From assembly GCA_934464615.1 (NCBI GenBank), contig CAKSKA010000009.1, forward strand, positions 1 through 64,000: a DNA stretch of 64,000 nucleotides, read 5' to 3'. The position numbers and the translations under genes are program-made. Position 1 is the first letter of the stretch, and each line of letters opens with the position of its first letter. Under the pieces are notes generated by a model, which was not told where the DNA came from, did not search any database, and saw only the letters and a list, made by a program, of their open reading frames with translations. The stretch is from an uncultured Eubacteriales bacterium. GTDB lineage: Bacteria; Bacillota; Clostridia; Oscillospirales; Acutalibacteraceae. Shown one piece after another: positions 14,637-23,714 of the stretch.

Positions 14637-16016
14637 TTATATCTCCTTTATATCAAAAGATTTTTTAATAAGCTGCCTTACTTCTTTAAGCGGTATTTTT
14701 TTGTCCGCCATTATCTGTGCCGCTATATTTCCCGTCGCGGTACCTTCGCTGAGTCCCGTAAGTACCTTTTTACCGGTAAATTCCGCCGTTAAACGATTTA
14801 AATATTTATCTTTACTGCCGCCGCCGACAATAAGGATGCTGTTTATGCTTTTGCCGCATATCCTCTCGATTTGGCGCACGGTATCGTTATAACTTTGCGC
14901 AATGGAAATATATACGCTTTTAATAACATCGGCAACCGGCAGATCCGGCTCGCCGAGGTATTGCCTTACGGCTTCAACCATATTTTCCGGAGCCACAAAC
15001 ATTTTATCGTTCGGATCGATTTTTTTGTCATAACTGCTGTGCATTGCCATATTCATCATATCGTCATACGAATATTTTTTATTAAGGTTGCGGCGTATGT
15101 TTTGGAAAAGCCACATACCCATAATGTTTTTTAAATAACGGTAACGGTATTCAATGCCGCCCTCGTTTGTAAAGTTGGCTTCGCGAGATTCATCGGTTGT
15201 TATGGGTTCTGTGTTCTCGGTACCTATAAGGCTCCATGTTCCCGAAGATATGTACATGCTGTTATCGTCTATGGGGCAGGCGGCTACGGCGGACGCCGTG
15301 TCATGACTGCCGCAGGCAACGACCTTGCAGTCAAAGCCGACTTCCTTTGCTATTTCGGGTTTTAAATTGCCTATCGGCGTTCCCGGCAGGCTCAGCGGTT
15401 TAAACAAATCTGCTTTTATGCCGAGTTTATTTAAAATTTCGGTATCAAACTGCTTTATGCGCGCGTTTACCATGCCGGTGGTGGTGGCGTTTGTATATTC
15501 GTTAACCATTACGCCCGTAAGGCGATAAGCCAAATAATCGGGTATCATAAGAAAATGCGCGGCATTGTCGAGCTTGCCTGATTTTTTATCGCAATAAAGT
15601 TGATAAACTGTATTGAACGAAAGCGCCTGTATTCCGGTAGACGCGTACAATTCCTGTGCGGTTACGGGGAATTCGTCGCTGTTCGGTACGCTGTCCGTAC
15701 GGGAATTACGGTATGCATATACAGGCTTCATTTCCTGTCCGTCGCTGTCCAGCAAAACATAATCGACACCCCAGGTATCTATGGAAATGCTTTTGGGGAT
15801 TTTACCCGCCTTTTTGCACTCCCTTATGCCTGCAAGGACATTATTAAAAAGTTCCTGTTCGTCCCATATAAGTCCGTTTTCGGACTGCTTTACGCCGTTT
15901 TCAAAGCGATATATTTCCTCAAGACAAAGTTTGCCTTCCTTAACGGTGCCGAGAATGTGCCGTCCGCTTGACGCGCCTATATCCACGGCAAGATAAATAT
16001 TGTCTGCGTGATTCAA
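14637..16016 (-). CDS. rhaB: Rhamnulokinase
   Basis: An FGGY-family kinase that phosphorylates L-rhamnulose at O1. The N-terminal YLAVDIGASSGRHILG is the phosphate-1 motif, ISIDTWGVDYVLLD is the sugar-binding segment, and the C-terminal ILIVGGGSKDKYLNRLTAEFTG binds adenosine. The start is set to TTG 16016, because GGAG ends nine bases before it; GTG 16025 is in frame but touches the Shine-Dalgarno. It is the first gene of the rhamnose operon, downstream of the AraC regulator on the same strand. Confidence 0.95.
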   Translation of the reverse strand: MNHADNIYLAVDIGASSGRHILGTVKEGKLCLEEIYRFENGVKQSENGLIWDEQELFNNVLAGIRECKKAGKIPKSISIDTWGVDYVLLDSDGQEMKPVYAYRNSRTDSVPNSDEFPVTAQELYASTGIQALSFNTVYQLYCDKKSGKLDNAAHFLMIPDYLAYRLTGVMVNEYTNATTTGMVNARIKQFDTEILNKLGIKADLFKPLSLPGTPIGNLKPEIAKEVGFDCKVVACGSHDTASAVAACPIDDNSMYISSGTWSLIGTENTEPITTDESREANFTNEGGIEYRYRYLKNIMGMWLFQNIRRNLNKKYSYDDMMNMAMHSSYDKKIDPNDKMFVAPENMVEAVRQYLGEPDLPVADVIKSVYISIAQSYNDTVRQIERICGKSINSILIVGGGSKDKYLNRLTAEFTGKKVLTGLSEGTATGNIAAQIMADKKIPLKEVRQLIKKSFDIKEI

Positions 16017-16042
16017 GTAAAACACTCCTTTACATTTATACT

Positions 16043-16078
16043 ATAACATAAATCGGCGCCTGTAAAAAGCGCCGATTT
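16043..16078 (-). promoter_or_regulatory. Inverted repeat and promoter between the AraC regulator and rhaB
   Basis: AAATCGGCGC (16050-16059) pairs perfectly with GCGCCGATTT (16069-16078). On the minus strand a TTTACA-like -35 lies in the loop and right arm, with TAGTAT/TATAGT about 15-17 bases on. It may terminate the regulator transcript, serve as an operator, or both. It lacks a good T-run, which favours an operator or mRNA-processing role. Confidence 0.45.
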
Positions 16079-16095
16079 TGACAAAAAAAGTGTCC

Positions 16096-17061
16096 TTATT
16101 TGCAATCTCTGAATTTTTTGGGCGACTGCGAGTAACGGGATTTGAATATTCGGTGAAAATAACTTATGTTTTCGTAACCCACCGCGACGGATATATCCGC
16201 CACACTCATTTGTGTGTTTTTAAGCAGCCAGCATGCCTGCGTTAATCTTTTATCCTGTAAAAGTTCGGTATATGTTTTGCCGGTCTGCCTTTTAATTTCT
16301 CTGGAAAGCGCAAAAAAATCGTAATGCATATCGTCTGCGATCTTTGAAAGATTTGCGGTTCGGTAATCGGTTTCTATCAAACTTAAAACATGCATAACCG
16401 CTTTATCCGTCGGACTTGCCACCGAAAGACGGTCAGTGTGGTTAAGCAATGTTAAAAACAGCAATCCCATGGTTACCTGATTTATGTTGCGTTTGTTGGG
16501 TACGTTGTGAAGCAGCGTCCACAGCAGGTTTTCAACAAGATTTTGCACCGGCGGTACGTCCGCCACGCGAAAGTGCAGATATCCGCGCCCCAACTGCTTT
16601 TTACGACTGCCGAGTCCGTCCACCAAAAAGTTTTTTATGGGAGTATCGTCGCTGCCGAGCATAGGCAGCACGGTATCGAAAAACTGCGGAAGTATTATAA
16701 AATTAACGGCTATATCATCACGCCCTGCCGGCATTACTTCCTGACAGGCATCCATACCTATAAACAAAAGTTCACCGCTGTTAAGGGTTACGGTATCGCC
16801 GTTTATTATATGCGTAGTACACCCCGAACACATAAAAACTATTTCTATATAATCGTGCGTATGCTTCGGAAAATGCACAAACCTTGTATGCGGACGCACG
16901 GTAATAAGTTTCCCGGAATTAAGCAGTTTTGCCGATCTTACCACATTTTTCCCGTTTGCCGCCATATAGATTCCGCGGTCTATATTTTCTTTGCCGGCAA
17001 GCAATTTTTCCTCCTCCGGCGTAATGCGTGAAAGCTGCGATAAAATGTCCTTATTTAACAT
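16096..17061 (-). CDS. AraC-family regulator, probably of rhamnose use
   Basis: A 321-residue regulator with an N-terminal cupin sensor (FVHFPKHTHDYIEIVFMCSG, then LNSGELLFIG) and two C-terminal helix-turn-helices (LSKIADDMHYDFFALSREIKRQTGKTYTELL and MSVADISVAVGYENISYFHRIFKSRYSQSPKKFR). It lies directly upstream of rhaBAD on the same strand. Activation of that operon by L-rhamnose is inferred from position. It is not an orthologue of E. coli RhaS or RhaR that I can confirm. GGGAGG precedes its ATG. Confidence 0.88.
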   Translation of the reverse strand: MLNKDILSQLSRITPEEEKLLAGKENIDRGIYMAANGKNVVRSAKLLNSGKLITVRPHTRFVHFPKHTHDYIEIVFMCSGCTTHIINGDTVTLNSGELLFIGMDACQEVMPAGRDDIAVNFIILPQFFDTVLPMLGSDDTPIKNFLVDGLGSRKKQLGRGYLHFRVADVPPVQNLVENLLWTLLHNVPNKRNINQVTMGLLFLTLLNHTDRLSVASPTDKAVMHVLSLIETDYRTANLSKIADDMHYDFFALSREIKRQTGKTYTELLQDKRLTQACWLLKNTQMSVADISVAVGYENISYFHRIFKSRYSQSPKKFRDCK

Positions 17062-17118
17062 AAATACGCCTCCCGTTTAAAATATACCACATATACACGG
17101 CTTTGTCATTAAAAAATT

Positions 17119-17146
17119 AAAGCATCCGGTGCAATCCGGATGCTTT
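17119..17146 (-). terminator. Terminator of the rubrerythrin gene
   Basis: An 11-bp perfect stem (AAAGCATCCGG/CCGGATGCTTT) with loop TGCAAT. On the minus strand it is followed by a T-rich tract. Confidence 0.88.
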
Positions 17147-17164
17147 GTTACATTGTTAAAATAC

Positions 17165-17701
17165 TTAATAATTTTCCGCTTTTACTTCAAAATACGATTT
17201 GGGATGGGCACATACCGGGCAAACCTCGGGTGCGGTTTTTCCTATATGGATGTGTCCGCAGTTTGCGCATTTCCATATAACGTCGTTATCCTTTGAAAAT
17301 ACAAGTCCGCCCTCAACATTTTCAAGCAATTTTAAAAACCGTTTTTCGTGTTCTTTTTCTATTTCTGCTACGCCTTCAAACAGTCTTGCTATTTCATCAA
17401 AACCTTCCTGGCGTGCATCGGCGGCAAAGGACGCATACATATCCGTCCATTCGTAATTTTCGCCTGCAGCGGCATCTTTTAAGTTTGCGGCCGTATCGGC
17501 AATACCGCCGTTTAACAGTTTAAACCATATTTTTGCGTGCTCTTTTTCGTTGTCTGCAGTTTCCTCAAACAGTTTTGCTATTTGAACATAGCCGTCCTTT
17601 TTAGCCTTTGAAGCAAAATAAGTGTACTTATTTCTTGCCTGACTCTCCCCCGCAAAAGCCGTAAGAAGATTTGCCTGTGTTTTTGTTCCGCTTAAATCCA
17701 T
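17165..17701 (-). CDS. Rubrerythrin
   Basis: A non-haem di-iron peroxidase of anaerobes that reduces hydrogen peroxide. The four-helix ferritin-like domain (about 1-135) carries repeated ExxH signatures (EETADNEKEHAKIW and EGVAEIEKEHEKRF). The C-terminal rubredoxin domain has CANCG and CPVC zinc/iron knuckles (about 143-165). Length 178 is typical. It is a single-gene unit ending at a strong terminator. This fits an obligate anaerobe. Confidence 0.96.
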   Translation of the reverse strand: MDLSGTKTQANLLTAFAGESQARNKYTYFASKAKKDGYVQIAKLFEETADNEKEHAKIWFKLLNGGIADTAANLKDAAAGENYEWTDMYASFAADARQEGFDEIARLFEGVAEIEKEHEKRFLKLLENVEGGLVFSKDNDVIWKCANCGHIHIGKTAPEVCPVCAHPKSYFEVKAENY

Positions 17702-17718
17702 ATTTATTCCTCCGTTAT

Positions 17719-18555
17719 TTAAATTTCAAAATCCATATCAGTGCCTTGTTTTTCGCTTGACGCGCAAACCCGTCTGTTATAATGGAAAACCGCAAAATTA
17801 CAATGCACCGCATATGCGGTAAACATATAGGGCAATGTAAACACCAACGGCAAAATAAGCGCCGATAAAATAAAGTATGCAAAAAAGCTGATAAAAAGGC
17901 TTAAAAACGCCGCAGAGCTTACACGGCTGACGCATGCCGACAAATGTATTGCTTCAAGCGGGGAAATCTCATCGTTAAGGACAAAAATATAAGGCAACTG
18001 ATAGTACTTAAATATAATTATTATCAAAAATGCCGCCGCTATACCACGGAAGAAAAGAGAAATTATCCATAAATTTTCAAACCACAACGGCATAGGTGTG
18101 TTTAAAATTTCGCTTAACTTGCCGTGCGCTATAAAATCCGTAAGAATCGCCGGCAAAAGCAGTCCGCCGCCCACTATAAAAAGGCGGAAAAACACCGTAA
18201 AACTCATAGCCAGTGCGCGTTTGTAAATTTTGTACGAGGAAAAATAAAAAAATATTTCTTCAAACTGTGCCCGACGGTCGTTCTTTGTAAAATCTTTAAA
18301 AAAGCGGACAGTGCCGAGCAGCAGCGGAAATACCGCAAACAAAAACGCACAGGCGTGAATAACAAATTCCGCCGCCTTTGCCCAAAAAGAATTCGAAACA
18401 GACGCCAGAACCGATGCCAAAATCCCGAAAAACAGTATTGTTACAAGCGGTATCATAGCGGCGCAGGACGCATAAACCCAATTGCCCTTAAGCGCTGCGA
18501 GGGCGGTCGTTTTTACTGCCCTGTTAGACGGAAAACCCACAATTTCACCTTCCAA
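17719..18555 (-). CDS. Multi-pass membrane protein, DUF975-like
   Basis: A 278-residue protein with about six hydrophobic segments: around residues 28-55, 65-85, 115-145, 160-185, 215-240 and 240-262. The overall layout, with an N-terminal NWVYASCAAMIPLV-type start and a YYQLPYIFVLNDEISPLEAI loop before the fifth segment, resembles DUF975 integral membrane proteins. No function is known. The tail SSEKQGTDMDFEI is cytoplasmic and acidic. It sits 17 bases upstream of the rubrerythrin gene on the same strand. The family call is tentative. Confidence 0.6.
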   Translation of the reverse strand: MEGEIVGFPSNRAVKTTALAALKGNWVYASCAAMIPLVTILFFGILASVLASVSNSFWAKAAEFVIHACAFLFAVFPLLLGTVRFFKDFTKNDRRAQFEEIFFYFSSYKIYKRALAMSFTVFFRLFIVGGGLLLPAILTDFIAHGKLSEILNTPMPLWFENLWIISLFFRGIAAAFLIIIIFKYYQLPYIFVLNDEISPLEAIHLSACVSRVSSAAFLSLFISFFAYFILSALILPLVFTLPYMFTAYAVHCNFAVFHYNRRVCASSEKQGTDMDFEI

Positions 18556-18599
18556 ATCAAACTATAATAACAGTGTACACCCAATAAATGTATAAAAAG

Positions 18600-20972
18600 T
18601 TAAATAATTTTTAATTTTGCGTAATTTGCCATCATTTTTTTAACCCCGCAACCCGAAAAATTAATTTCAAGCATTGCGTCGTCTGCCATTCTGCTTACGG
18701 ACAGTATAACTCCGTCGCCGAATGTTTTATGATTAACCGACATACCTGCGCGGTATGTTTTCGTGCTGCCGTCCGCGCTGCTTTTTCCTGCAAATCCGCG
18801 AGTATTTTGCGAATACAGCGCCGAGCCGTTTGTGTAACCGTAGGGCGTATCGCCGTATGAAGTACGCGTTACGGCATAGGAATCGGTATAACTGCTTTGT
18901 GCCTTTGTAATATTGCAAAGTTCCTCCGGTATTTCGCTTAAAAAGCGCGACGGCAAATTCCTTGACGTAGTACCGAACATAAGACGGGAATAGGCGGAAC
19001 TTATATACAGTTTTTTCCTTGCCCTTGTTATAGCGACGTACGCCAGCCGCCGTTCTTCTTCTATGGCGTCCGGACCGTCGTATATGGATTGATTGCCCGG
19101 AAAAATGCCTTCCTCCATTCCCACAAGATAAACGTTGTTAAATTCCAGTCCTTTTGCGGAATGGACCGTCATAAGCACAACCTTATCGTCGCTTTCCATT
19201 GAATCAAGGTCACTTACAAGCGCAATTTCTTCCAAAAAGCCCGACAGTGACGCTTCCTCGTTTTCAAGTTCGTACTGTACAATGTTGGAAGCAAATTCGT
19301 TTACGTTGTCTATTCTGTCGGCGGCGTCCTCCCCCTGCATTTGCAGATATGCCATATATCCGCTTTTTTCATACACTTCGTTTAAAAGTTCGTGCAAAGG
19401 CATTTCCGACGCACAGTTGCGTAAATAATCAATGATATTGCAAAACTCACCGAGTTTTTGCGCACTGCGTGAAATTATTGGATAATCTGCCGCCGTTTTA
19501 AATACTTCGTAAAGGGAAAGTCCCAAACTGTCGGATATCTGCGAAGCATTATCCACCGTTGTGGCACCGATACCGCGTTTCGGCTCGTTAATTATCCTCT
19601 TAAGCCGTAAATCGTCATAAGGGTTGTTAATAACCGAGAGATACGCGAGAATGTCTTTGATTTCTTTCCTCTCAAAAAACTTCATTCCGCCTATAACCCG
19701 ATAGGAAATTCCGCTGCGCGCAAAGACGTTTTCAAGCGCGTTTGACTGCGCGTTCATCCTGTAAAGTACGGCGTTATCCGAAAATTTACCGCCGTTTGAC
19801 ACGTTTTCAAGTATTTTATCCGCCACATATTTTGCTTCCGCCTTTTCGTCGGGTGCGCTGTAAACGGAAATTTTATCGCCGGCGCCGGCATCGGTCCACA
19901 AATTCTTGCCTTTTCTGCCCGTGTTGTTCTTAATCACGGCGTTTGCCGCATCCAATATATTGCCGACGGACCTGTAATTCTGCTCAAGTCTTATAACAAC
20001 AGAGTCGGCATATTCGTCCTCAAAATTAAGTATGTTTTCAATGGTCGCCCCGCGGAAACGGTATATACTTTGGTCGTCATCGCCCACAACGCATATGTTG
20101 CGGTACTTTTCCGCCAACAGACTTACAAGCACATACTGTGCGTGATTAGTATCCTGATACTCGTCTACCATTATGTACTTTAACTTATTTTGGTAATAAT
20201 CAAGCACATCCGCATTTTCCCGAAACAACTTAACGGTATTGTTTATCATATCGTCAAAATCCATTGCGTCATTGTTTATCATACGCAAATAATACTGTTT
20301 ATACAGCGCCGCGATTTTTTTGCCGCGATACTCGTCCCCTACGCTTTGTGCGTATTCTTCGGGCGTTATCAGTTTATCTTTAGCCGAGGATATTGCCGAA
20401 AGCACAGAACGCACAGGCAGCATTTTTTCATCCATGCCTTCATTCTTCATTATTTCCTTCATCAGTTTTTTTGTGTCGTCCGTGTCGTAAATGGTAAAAT
20501 GCGAAGTATAGCCTATGCGGTCTGCATACCTGCGCAGTATCTTACCGCATATACTGTGGAATGTGCCTGCCCAAACATCATTTGCATCTTCACCCAGACA
20601 TGCGGAAATCCTCTCCTTAAGTTCGTTAGCCGCCTTATTTGTAAATGTTATTGCCAATATTTCCCACGGACGTGCCGGACGCACCGAAAAAACCGACGGT
20701 AAAAAATCGCTTTTACCGTCTAAATAATCAAGACCTGCCTGCACATCTGCGTCGGAAAAATCCGCACACGTACTGTTTTTATATGCGCTGCCGTATTTTA
20801 CAAGGCAGGCAATGCGGTTTACAAGCACGGTCGTTTTGCCGCTGCCCGCACCCGCAAGCACCAAAACAGGTCCGTCCGCTTTGGTTACAGCCTTGCGCTG
20901 CATATTATTCATACGGGCAAAATCCTTTTCTATAATTTTGTCCCGCAACTCACAAAAATCCATACTGTTCAC
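18600..20972 (-). CDS. pcrA: UvrD/PcrA-type ATP-dependent DNA helicase
   Basis: A 790-residue superfamily 1A helicase for repair and replication, moving 3' to 5'. The Q motif is MNNMQRKAV, Walker A is AGAGSGKTT (40-48), followed by ITFTNKAANELKERI, VDEYQDTNHAQY (Walker B), VVGDDDQSIYRFRGA (motif III) and VVLMTVHSAKGLEF (motif V). The C-terminal end MSVNHKTFGDGVILSV is the Tudor-like PcrA tail that binds RNA polymerase. The plus-strand asnS promoter lies just upstream, so the two genes diverge. Confidence 0.93.
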   Translation of the reverse strand: MNSMDFCELRDKIIEKDFARMNNMQRKAVTKADGPVLVLAGAGSGKTTVLVNRIACLVKYGSAYKNSTCADFSDADVQAGLDYLDGKSDFLPSVFSVRPARPWEILAITFTNKAANELKERISACLGEDANDVWAGTFHSICGKILRRYADRIGYTSHFTIYDTDDTKKLMKEIMKNEGMDEKMLPVRSVLSAISSAKDKLITPEEYAQSVGDEYRGKKIAALYKQYYLRMINNDAMDFDDMINNTVKLFRENADVLDYYQNKLKYIMVDEYQDTNHAQYVLVSLLAEKYRNICVVGDDDQSIYRFRGATIENILNFEDEYADSVVIRLEQNYRSVGNILDAANAVIKNNTGRKGKNLWTDAGAGDKISVYSAPDEKAEAKYVADKILENVSNGGKFSDNAVLYRMNAQSNALENVFARSGISYRVIGGMKFFERKEIKDILAYLSVINNPYDDLRLKRIINEPKRGIGATTVDNASQISDSLGLSLYEVFKTAADYPIISRSAQKLGEFCNIIDYLRNCASEMPLHELLNEVYEKSGYMAYLQMQGEDAADRIDNVNEFASNIVQYELENEEASLSGFLEEIALVSDLDSMESDDKVVLMTVHSAKGLEFNNVYLVGMEEGIFPGNQSIYDGPDAIEEERRLAYVAITRARKKLYISSAYSRLMFGTTSRNLPSRFLSEIPEELCNITKAQSSYTDSYAVTRTSYGDTPYGYTNGSALYSQNTRGFAGKSSADGSTKTYRAGMSVNHKTFGDGVILSVSRMADDAMLEINFSGCGVKKMMANYAKLKII

Positions 20973-21032
20973 TGTAAAACCTCCGATAATACTTGTATTT
21001 TACAATATTTTGAATAATATGGCAATAGATAA

Positions 21033-21061
21033 TTGACCTTTAAATATTTTTTGTGTATAAT
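21033..21061 (+). promoter_or_regulatory. asnS promoter
   Basis: TTGACC (21033-21038), 17-bp spacer, TATAAT (21056-21061). Only 34 bases separate it from the ATG, so there is no room for a T-box leader. Confidence 0.8.
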
Positions 21062-21095
21062 AAAAAACAATGAATTTAGTGTTGGAGATGTTGAA

Positions 21096-22490
21096 ATGAA
21101 AAGGACCGAAATAGTTGACCTTTTTGCAAAAACCGACCTTTATGCCGGTAAACAGGTTACCGTCTGCGGTTGGGTACGCACGGTAAGGCAGTCAAAAAAC
21201 ATTGCGTTTATGGAACTTAACGACGGCAGCTGCTTTAAAGGCCTGCAGGTTGTTCTTGATAAAGAAAATTTAAATAATTTTGATGAAATTGTATCGCAGA
21301 ACGTCGGTGCTGCAATTATTGCAACAGGTACGCTGGTTGCAACACCCGAAATGAAACAGCCGTGTGAGATGCAGGCGTGCGAAGTAACGGTTGAAGGAAC
21401 TTCAACGCCCGATTATCCGCTGCAGAAAAAGCGTCATTCACTCGAATTTTTGCGTACAATTCAGCATTTAAGACCGCGCACCAATACATTTTCCGCCGCA
21501 TTCCGTGTGCGCTCGGTTGCGGCTTATGCAATACACAGGTTTTTCCAGGAACGCGGTTTTGTTTACGCACATACACCGCTTATAACCACATCCGATGCCG
21601 AAGGTGCCGGCGAAATGTTCCGTGTTACCACACTTCCGGCGGACGGTGCGCCGAAAACCGAGGACGGCAATGTCGATTTCGGCGAGGATTTCTTCGGAAA
21701 GCCGACCTCGCTTACGGTATCCGGTCAGCTTGAGGCCGAATGTATGGCAATGGCTTTCGGCAAAGTTTATACTTTCGGACCTACATTCCGTGCCGAAAAA
21801 TCTTATACGGCACGCCATGCGGCAGAGTTTTGGATGATAGAACCGGAAATTGCCTTTGCGGATTTACAGGACGATATGGATCTTGCAAGGGATATGCTTA
21901 AGTATGTTCTTAAGTATGTTGTGGACACCTGTCCTGCGGAACTTGAATTTTTTGAGCAACATTTTGAAAAAGGTTTGCGTGAAAAATTGGATCATGTAAT
22001 TAATTCTCCGTTTGCGACCGTAACTTATACGCAGGCAATCAAACTGCTGGAAGAAAGCGGACACGAGTTCCAATATCCTGTAAGCTGGGGCTGCGATTTG
22101 CAGACTGAGCATGAACGGTACCTTACCGAAGAAGTATTTAAAAAGCCTTTGTTTGTAACAGATTATCCGAAAGAGATAAAGGCATTTTATATGCGGCTTA
22201 ACGATGACGGCAAAACCGTTGCCGCAGTTGACTGTCTGGTACCGGGAATCGGCGAGATTATAGGCGGCAGCCAGAGAGAAGAACGCGCCGAATTGCTTAT
22301 GCAGCGTATTAAAGAAATAGGCGCGGATATTAAGGATTACGACTGGTATGTGGATTTAAGACGTTTCGGCGGCACGCGCCATGCCGGATTCGGTCTCGGC
22401 TTTGAAAGACTTATAATGTATATTACCGGTATACAGAACATTCGCGACGTATTGCCTTTCCCGAGGACTACAGGCTATGCCGAATTTTAA
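21096..22490 (+). CDS. asnS: Asparaginyl-tRNA synthetase
   Basis: Class IIb synthetase that charges tRNA-Asn. The N-terminal OB-fold anticodon-binding domain (about 1-105) starts QVTVCGWVRTVRQSKN. Motif 1 lies around HSLEFLRTIQHLRPRTN, motif 2 is TFRAEKSYTARHAAEFWMIE, and motif 3 is GFGLGFERLIMYITGIQNIRDV. The Asn-type ending VLPFPRTTGYAEF separates it from AspS. ATG 21096 is used because GGAG is eight bases upstream; upstream in-frame codons overlap the promoter. Confidence 0.96.
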   Translation: MKRTEIVDLFAKTDLYAGKQVTVCGWVRTVRQSKNIAFMELNDGSCFKGLQVVLDKENLNNFDEIVSQNVGAAIIATGTLVATPEMKQPCEMQACEVTVEGTSTPDYPLQKKRHSLEFLRTIQHLRPRTNTFSAAFRVRSVAAYAIHRFFQERGFVYAHTPLITTSDAEGAGEMFRVTTLPADGAPKTEDGNVDFGEDFFGKPTSLTVSGQLEAECMAMAFGKVYTFGPTFRAEKSYTARHAAEFWMIEPEIAFADLQDDMDLARDMLKYVLKYVVDTCPAELEFFEQHFEKGLREKLDHVINSPFATVTYTQAIKLLEESGHEFQYPVSWGCDLQTEHERYLTEEVFKKPLFVTDYPKEIKAFYMRLNDDGKTVAAVDCLVPGIGEIIGGSQREERAELLMQRIKEIGADIKDYDWYVDLRRFGGTRHAGFGLGFERLIMYITGIQNIRDVLPFPRTTGYAEF

Positions 22491-22506
22491 TTAATCGCGT
22501 GTTAAA

Positions 22507-22540
22507 AACACCCCCGTTGTCATGTGACAACGGGGGTGTT
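22507..22540. terminator. Bidirectional terminator between asnS and the deacetylase
   Basis: A 16-bp perfect stem (AACACCCCCGTTGTCA and its complement at 22525-22540) with a minimal loop, shared by the two convergent genes. Confidence 0.85.
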
Positions 22541-22542
22541 AA

Positions 22543-23298
22543 TTAATTTTCACTTCGGCACTGTTTGCCGGCACTGTCGATTTTATAACCGTCTTTCATA
22601 ATCAAATCGCTTATAAATACAAACTCATACCCTTGTTCTTTCAGTGTTTTAAGTATAGACGGAAGCGCTTCCGGCGTATGATCGGCATCATTATGGAAAA
22701 GCACTATGCTGCCGTCGCAAACCTTTGAAGTAACACGTTTGCAAATGCTGTCGGCTGTGGCATTATCCTTCCAGTCAAGGCTGTCGACCGACCACTGTAC
22801 GCAATTCATTCCTAGTCCGTTTACGGTATCGACAACGGCGTTGTTGTAATCCCCGTAAGGACATCTGAAAAGCGTAGGTGTAACGCCTGTAACGGCTGCA
22901 ATTTTCTCGTTGCAGGACTGAATTTCGTTTTTCATCTGCTCTGTACCGAGTTTTGTCATATAAGGATGTGTGTTGGAATGGTTTTGAACCTGATGACCGG
23001 CGTCGCTTAACTGTTTTACCGACTCCGGATATTTATCCACCCATGCGCCCACAACAAAAAAAGTCGCCGGAACATCATACTCCGCCAATATGTTTATAAG
23101 ATGTTCCGTATCATCATTTCCCCAAGCGGCGTCAAAACTTATTGCAATTTGCTTTTTATTGTTTTCAACACAGTATATTGGCAAATGCCTGTCGTTCGAG
23201 GCAAACGCACTTACCGAGCCGATTATTGCAATAGCTGCGCAAACGACAATAGCCGTAGCCAGCATAATATGTTTTTTGGTTATTACAAGCATTTTCAT
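22543..23298 (-). CDS. PdaB-like polysaccharide deacetylase
   Basis: A 251-residue NodB-domain enzyme with an N-terminal membrane anchor (about 10-33), facing outside. The metal site shows SFDAAWG (54-60, with the first Asp) and HSNTH (107-111); RCPYGDY (145-151) and LFHND complete the barrel. The SFDAAWG form is typical of PdaB/YlxY-type proteins, of which PdaB is needed for spore cortex maintenance. A sporulation role is inferred from that and from the many spo genes in the window. Confidence 0.85.
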   Translation of the reverse strand: MKMLVITKKHIMLATAIVVCAAIAIIGSVSAFASNDRHLPIYCVENNKKQIAISFDAAWGNDDTEHLINILAEYDVPATFFVVGAWVDKYPESVKQLSDAGHQVQNHSNTHPYMTKLGTEQMKNEIQSCNEKIAAVTGVTPTLFRCPYGDYNNAVVDTVNGLGMNCVQWSVDSLDWKDNATADSICKRVTSKVCDGSIVLFHNDADHTPEALPSILKTLKEQGYEFVFISDLIMKDGYKIDSAGKQCRSEN

Positions 23299-23379
23299 AA
23301 TAAATCCCCTCTCCCTGCAAGATATACTATGTAGGGGGTGCTTGTCATTATTACGGACAATTGCTGCAGAATAAAAATA

Positions 23380-23408
23380 AAAGACACACAGTTAAACTGT
23401 GTGTCTTT
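23380..23408 (-). terminator. Terminator of the 5S rRNA gene
   Basis: A 14-bp stem (AAAGACACACAGTT with AACTGTGTGTCTTT). On the minus strand a TTTTATTTTTATT tract follows, beginning four bases after the mature 5S end. Confidence 0.9.
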
Positions 23409-23412
23409 AAGT

Positions 23413-23528
<116 letters not shown>

Positions 23529-23557
23529 TGCATATCACCTTATCGGCGACAAATGAG

Positions 23558-23586
23558 AGTATAACACAAAGCCTACTGCTTGTCAA
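23558..23586 (-). promoter_or_regulatory. Promoter of the orphan 5S gene
   Basis: On the minus strand, TTGACA (23581-23586), 17-bp spacer, TATACT (23558-23563), about 30 bases before the mature 5' end. Confidence 0.85.
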
Positions 23587-23634
23587 GCATTTTTTAAATT
23601 TTTATTGAAAAAATTTTTTATTTACATTTTTTAC

Positions 23635-23663
23635 TTGACAAAGACAGATAACAGGTGTATTAT
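23635..23663 (+). promoter_or_regulatory. Promoter of the ABC exporter operon
   Basis: TTGACA (23635-23640), 17-bp spacer, TATTAT (23658-23663). A dyad covers the expected transcription start. Confidence 0.8.
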
Positions 23664-23667
23664 GCAA

Positions 23668-23690
23668 CTGTATTAATCGTTTTAATACAG
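23668..23690. promoter_or_regulatory. Dyad operator CTGTATTAA-N5-TTAATACAG
   Basis: Perfect 9-bp half-sites at 23668-23676 and 23682-23690. Placement at the predicted start site fits repressor control of the ABC operon. The A/T-rich dyad is of a type used by GntR-family repressors of ABC exporters, but no such regulator is encoded nearby. Confidence 0.5.
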
Positions 23691-23714
23691 CAAAAACAGA
23701 AAGGATGATTTCAT

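Noticed and set aside
21062..21095. T-box leader search before asnS, hisS, aspS and brnQ
   Set aside because: The leaders are too short and lack the T-box consensus and specifier hairpins.
23529..23714. Search for a 23S or 16S rRNA gene next to the 5S gene
   Set aside because: Only promoters and AT-rich spacer are present; the 5S copy is isolated.
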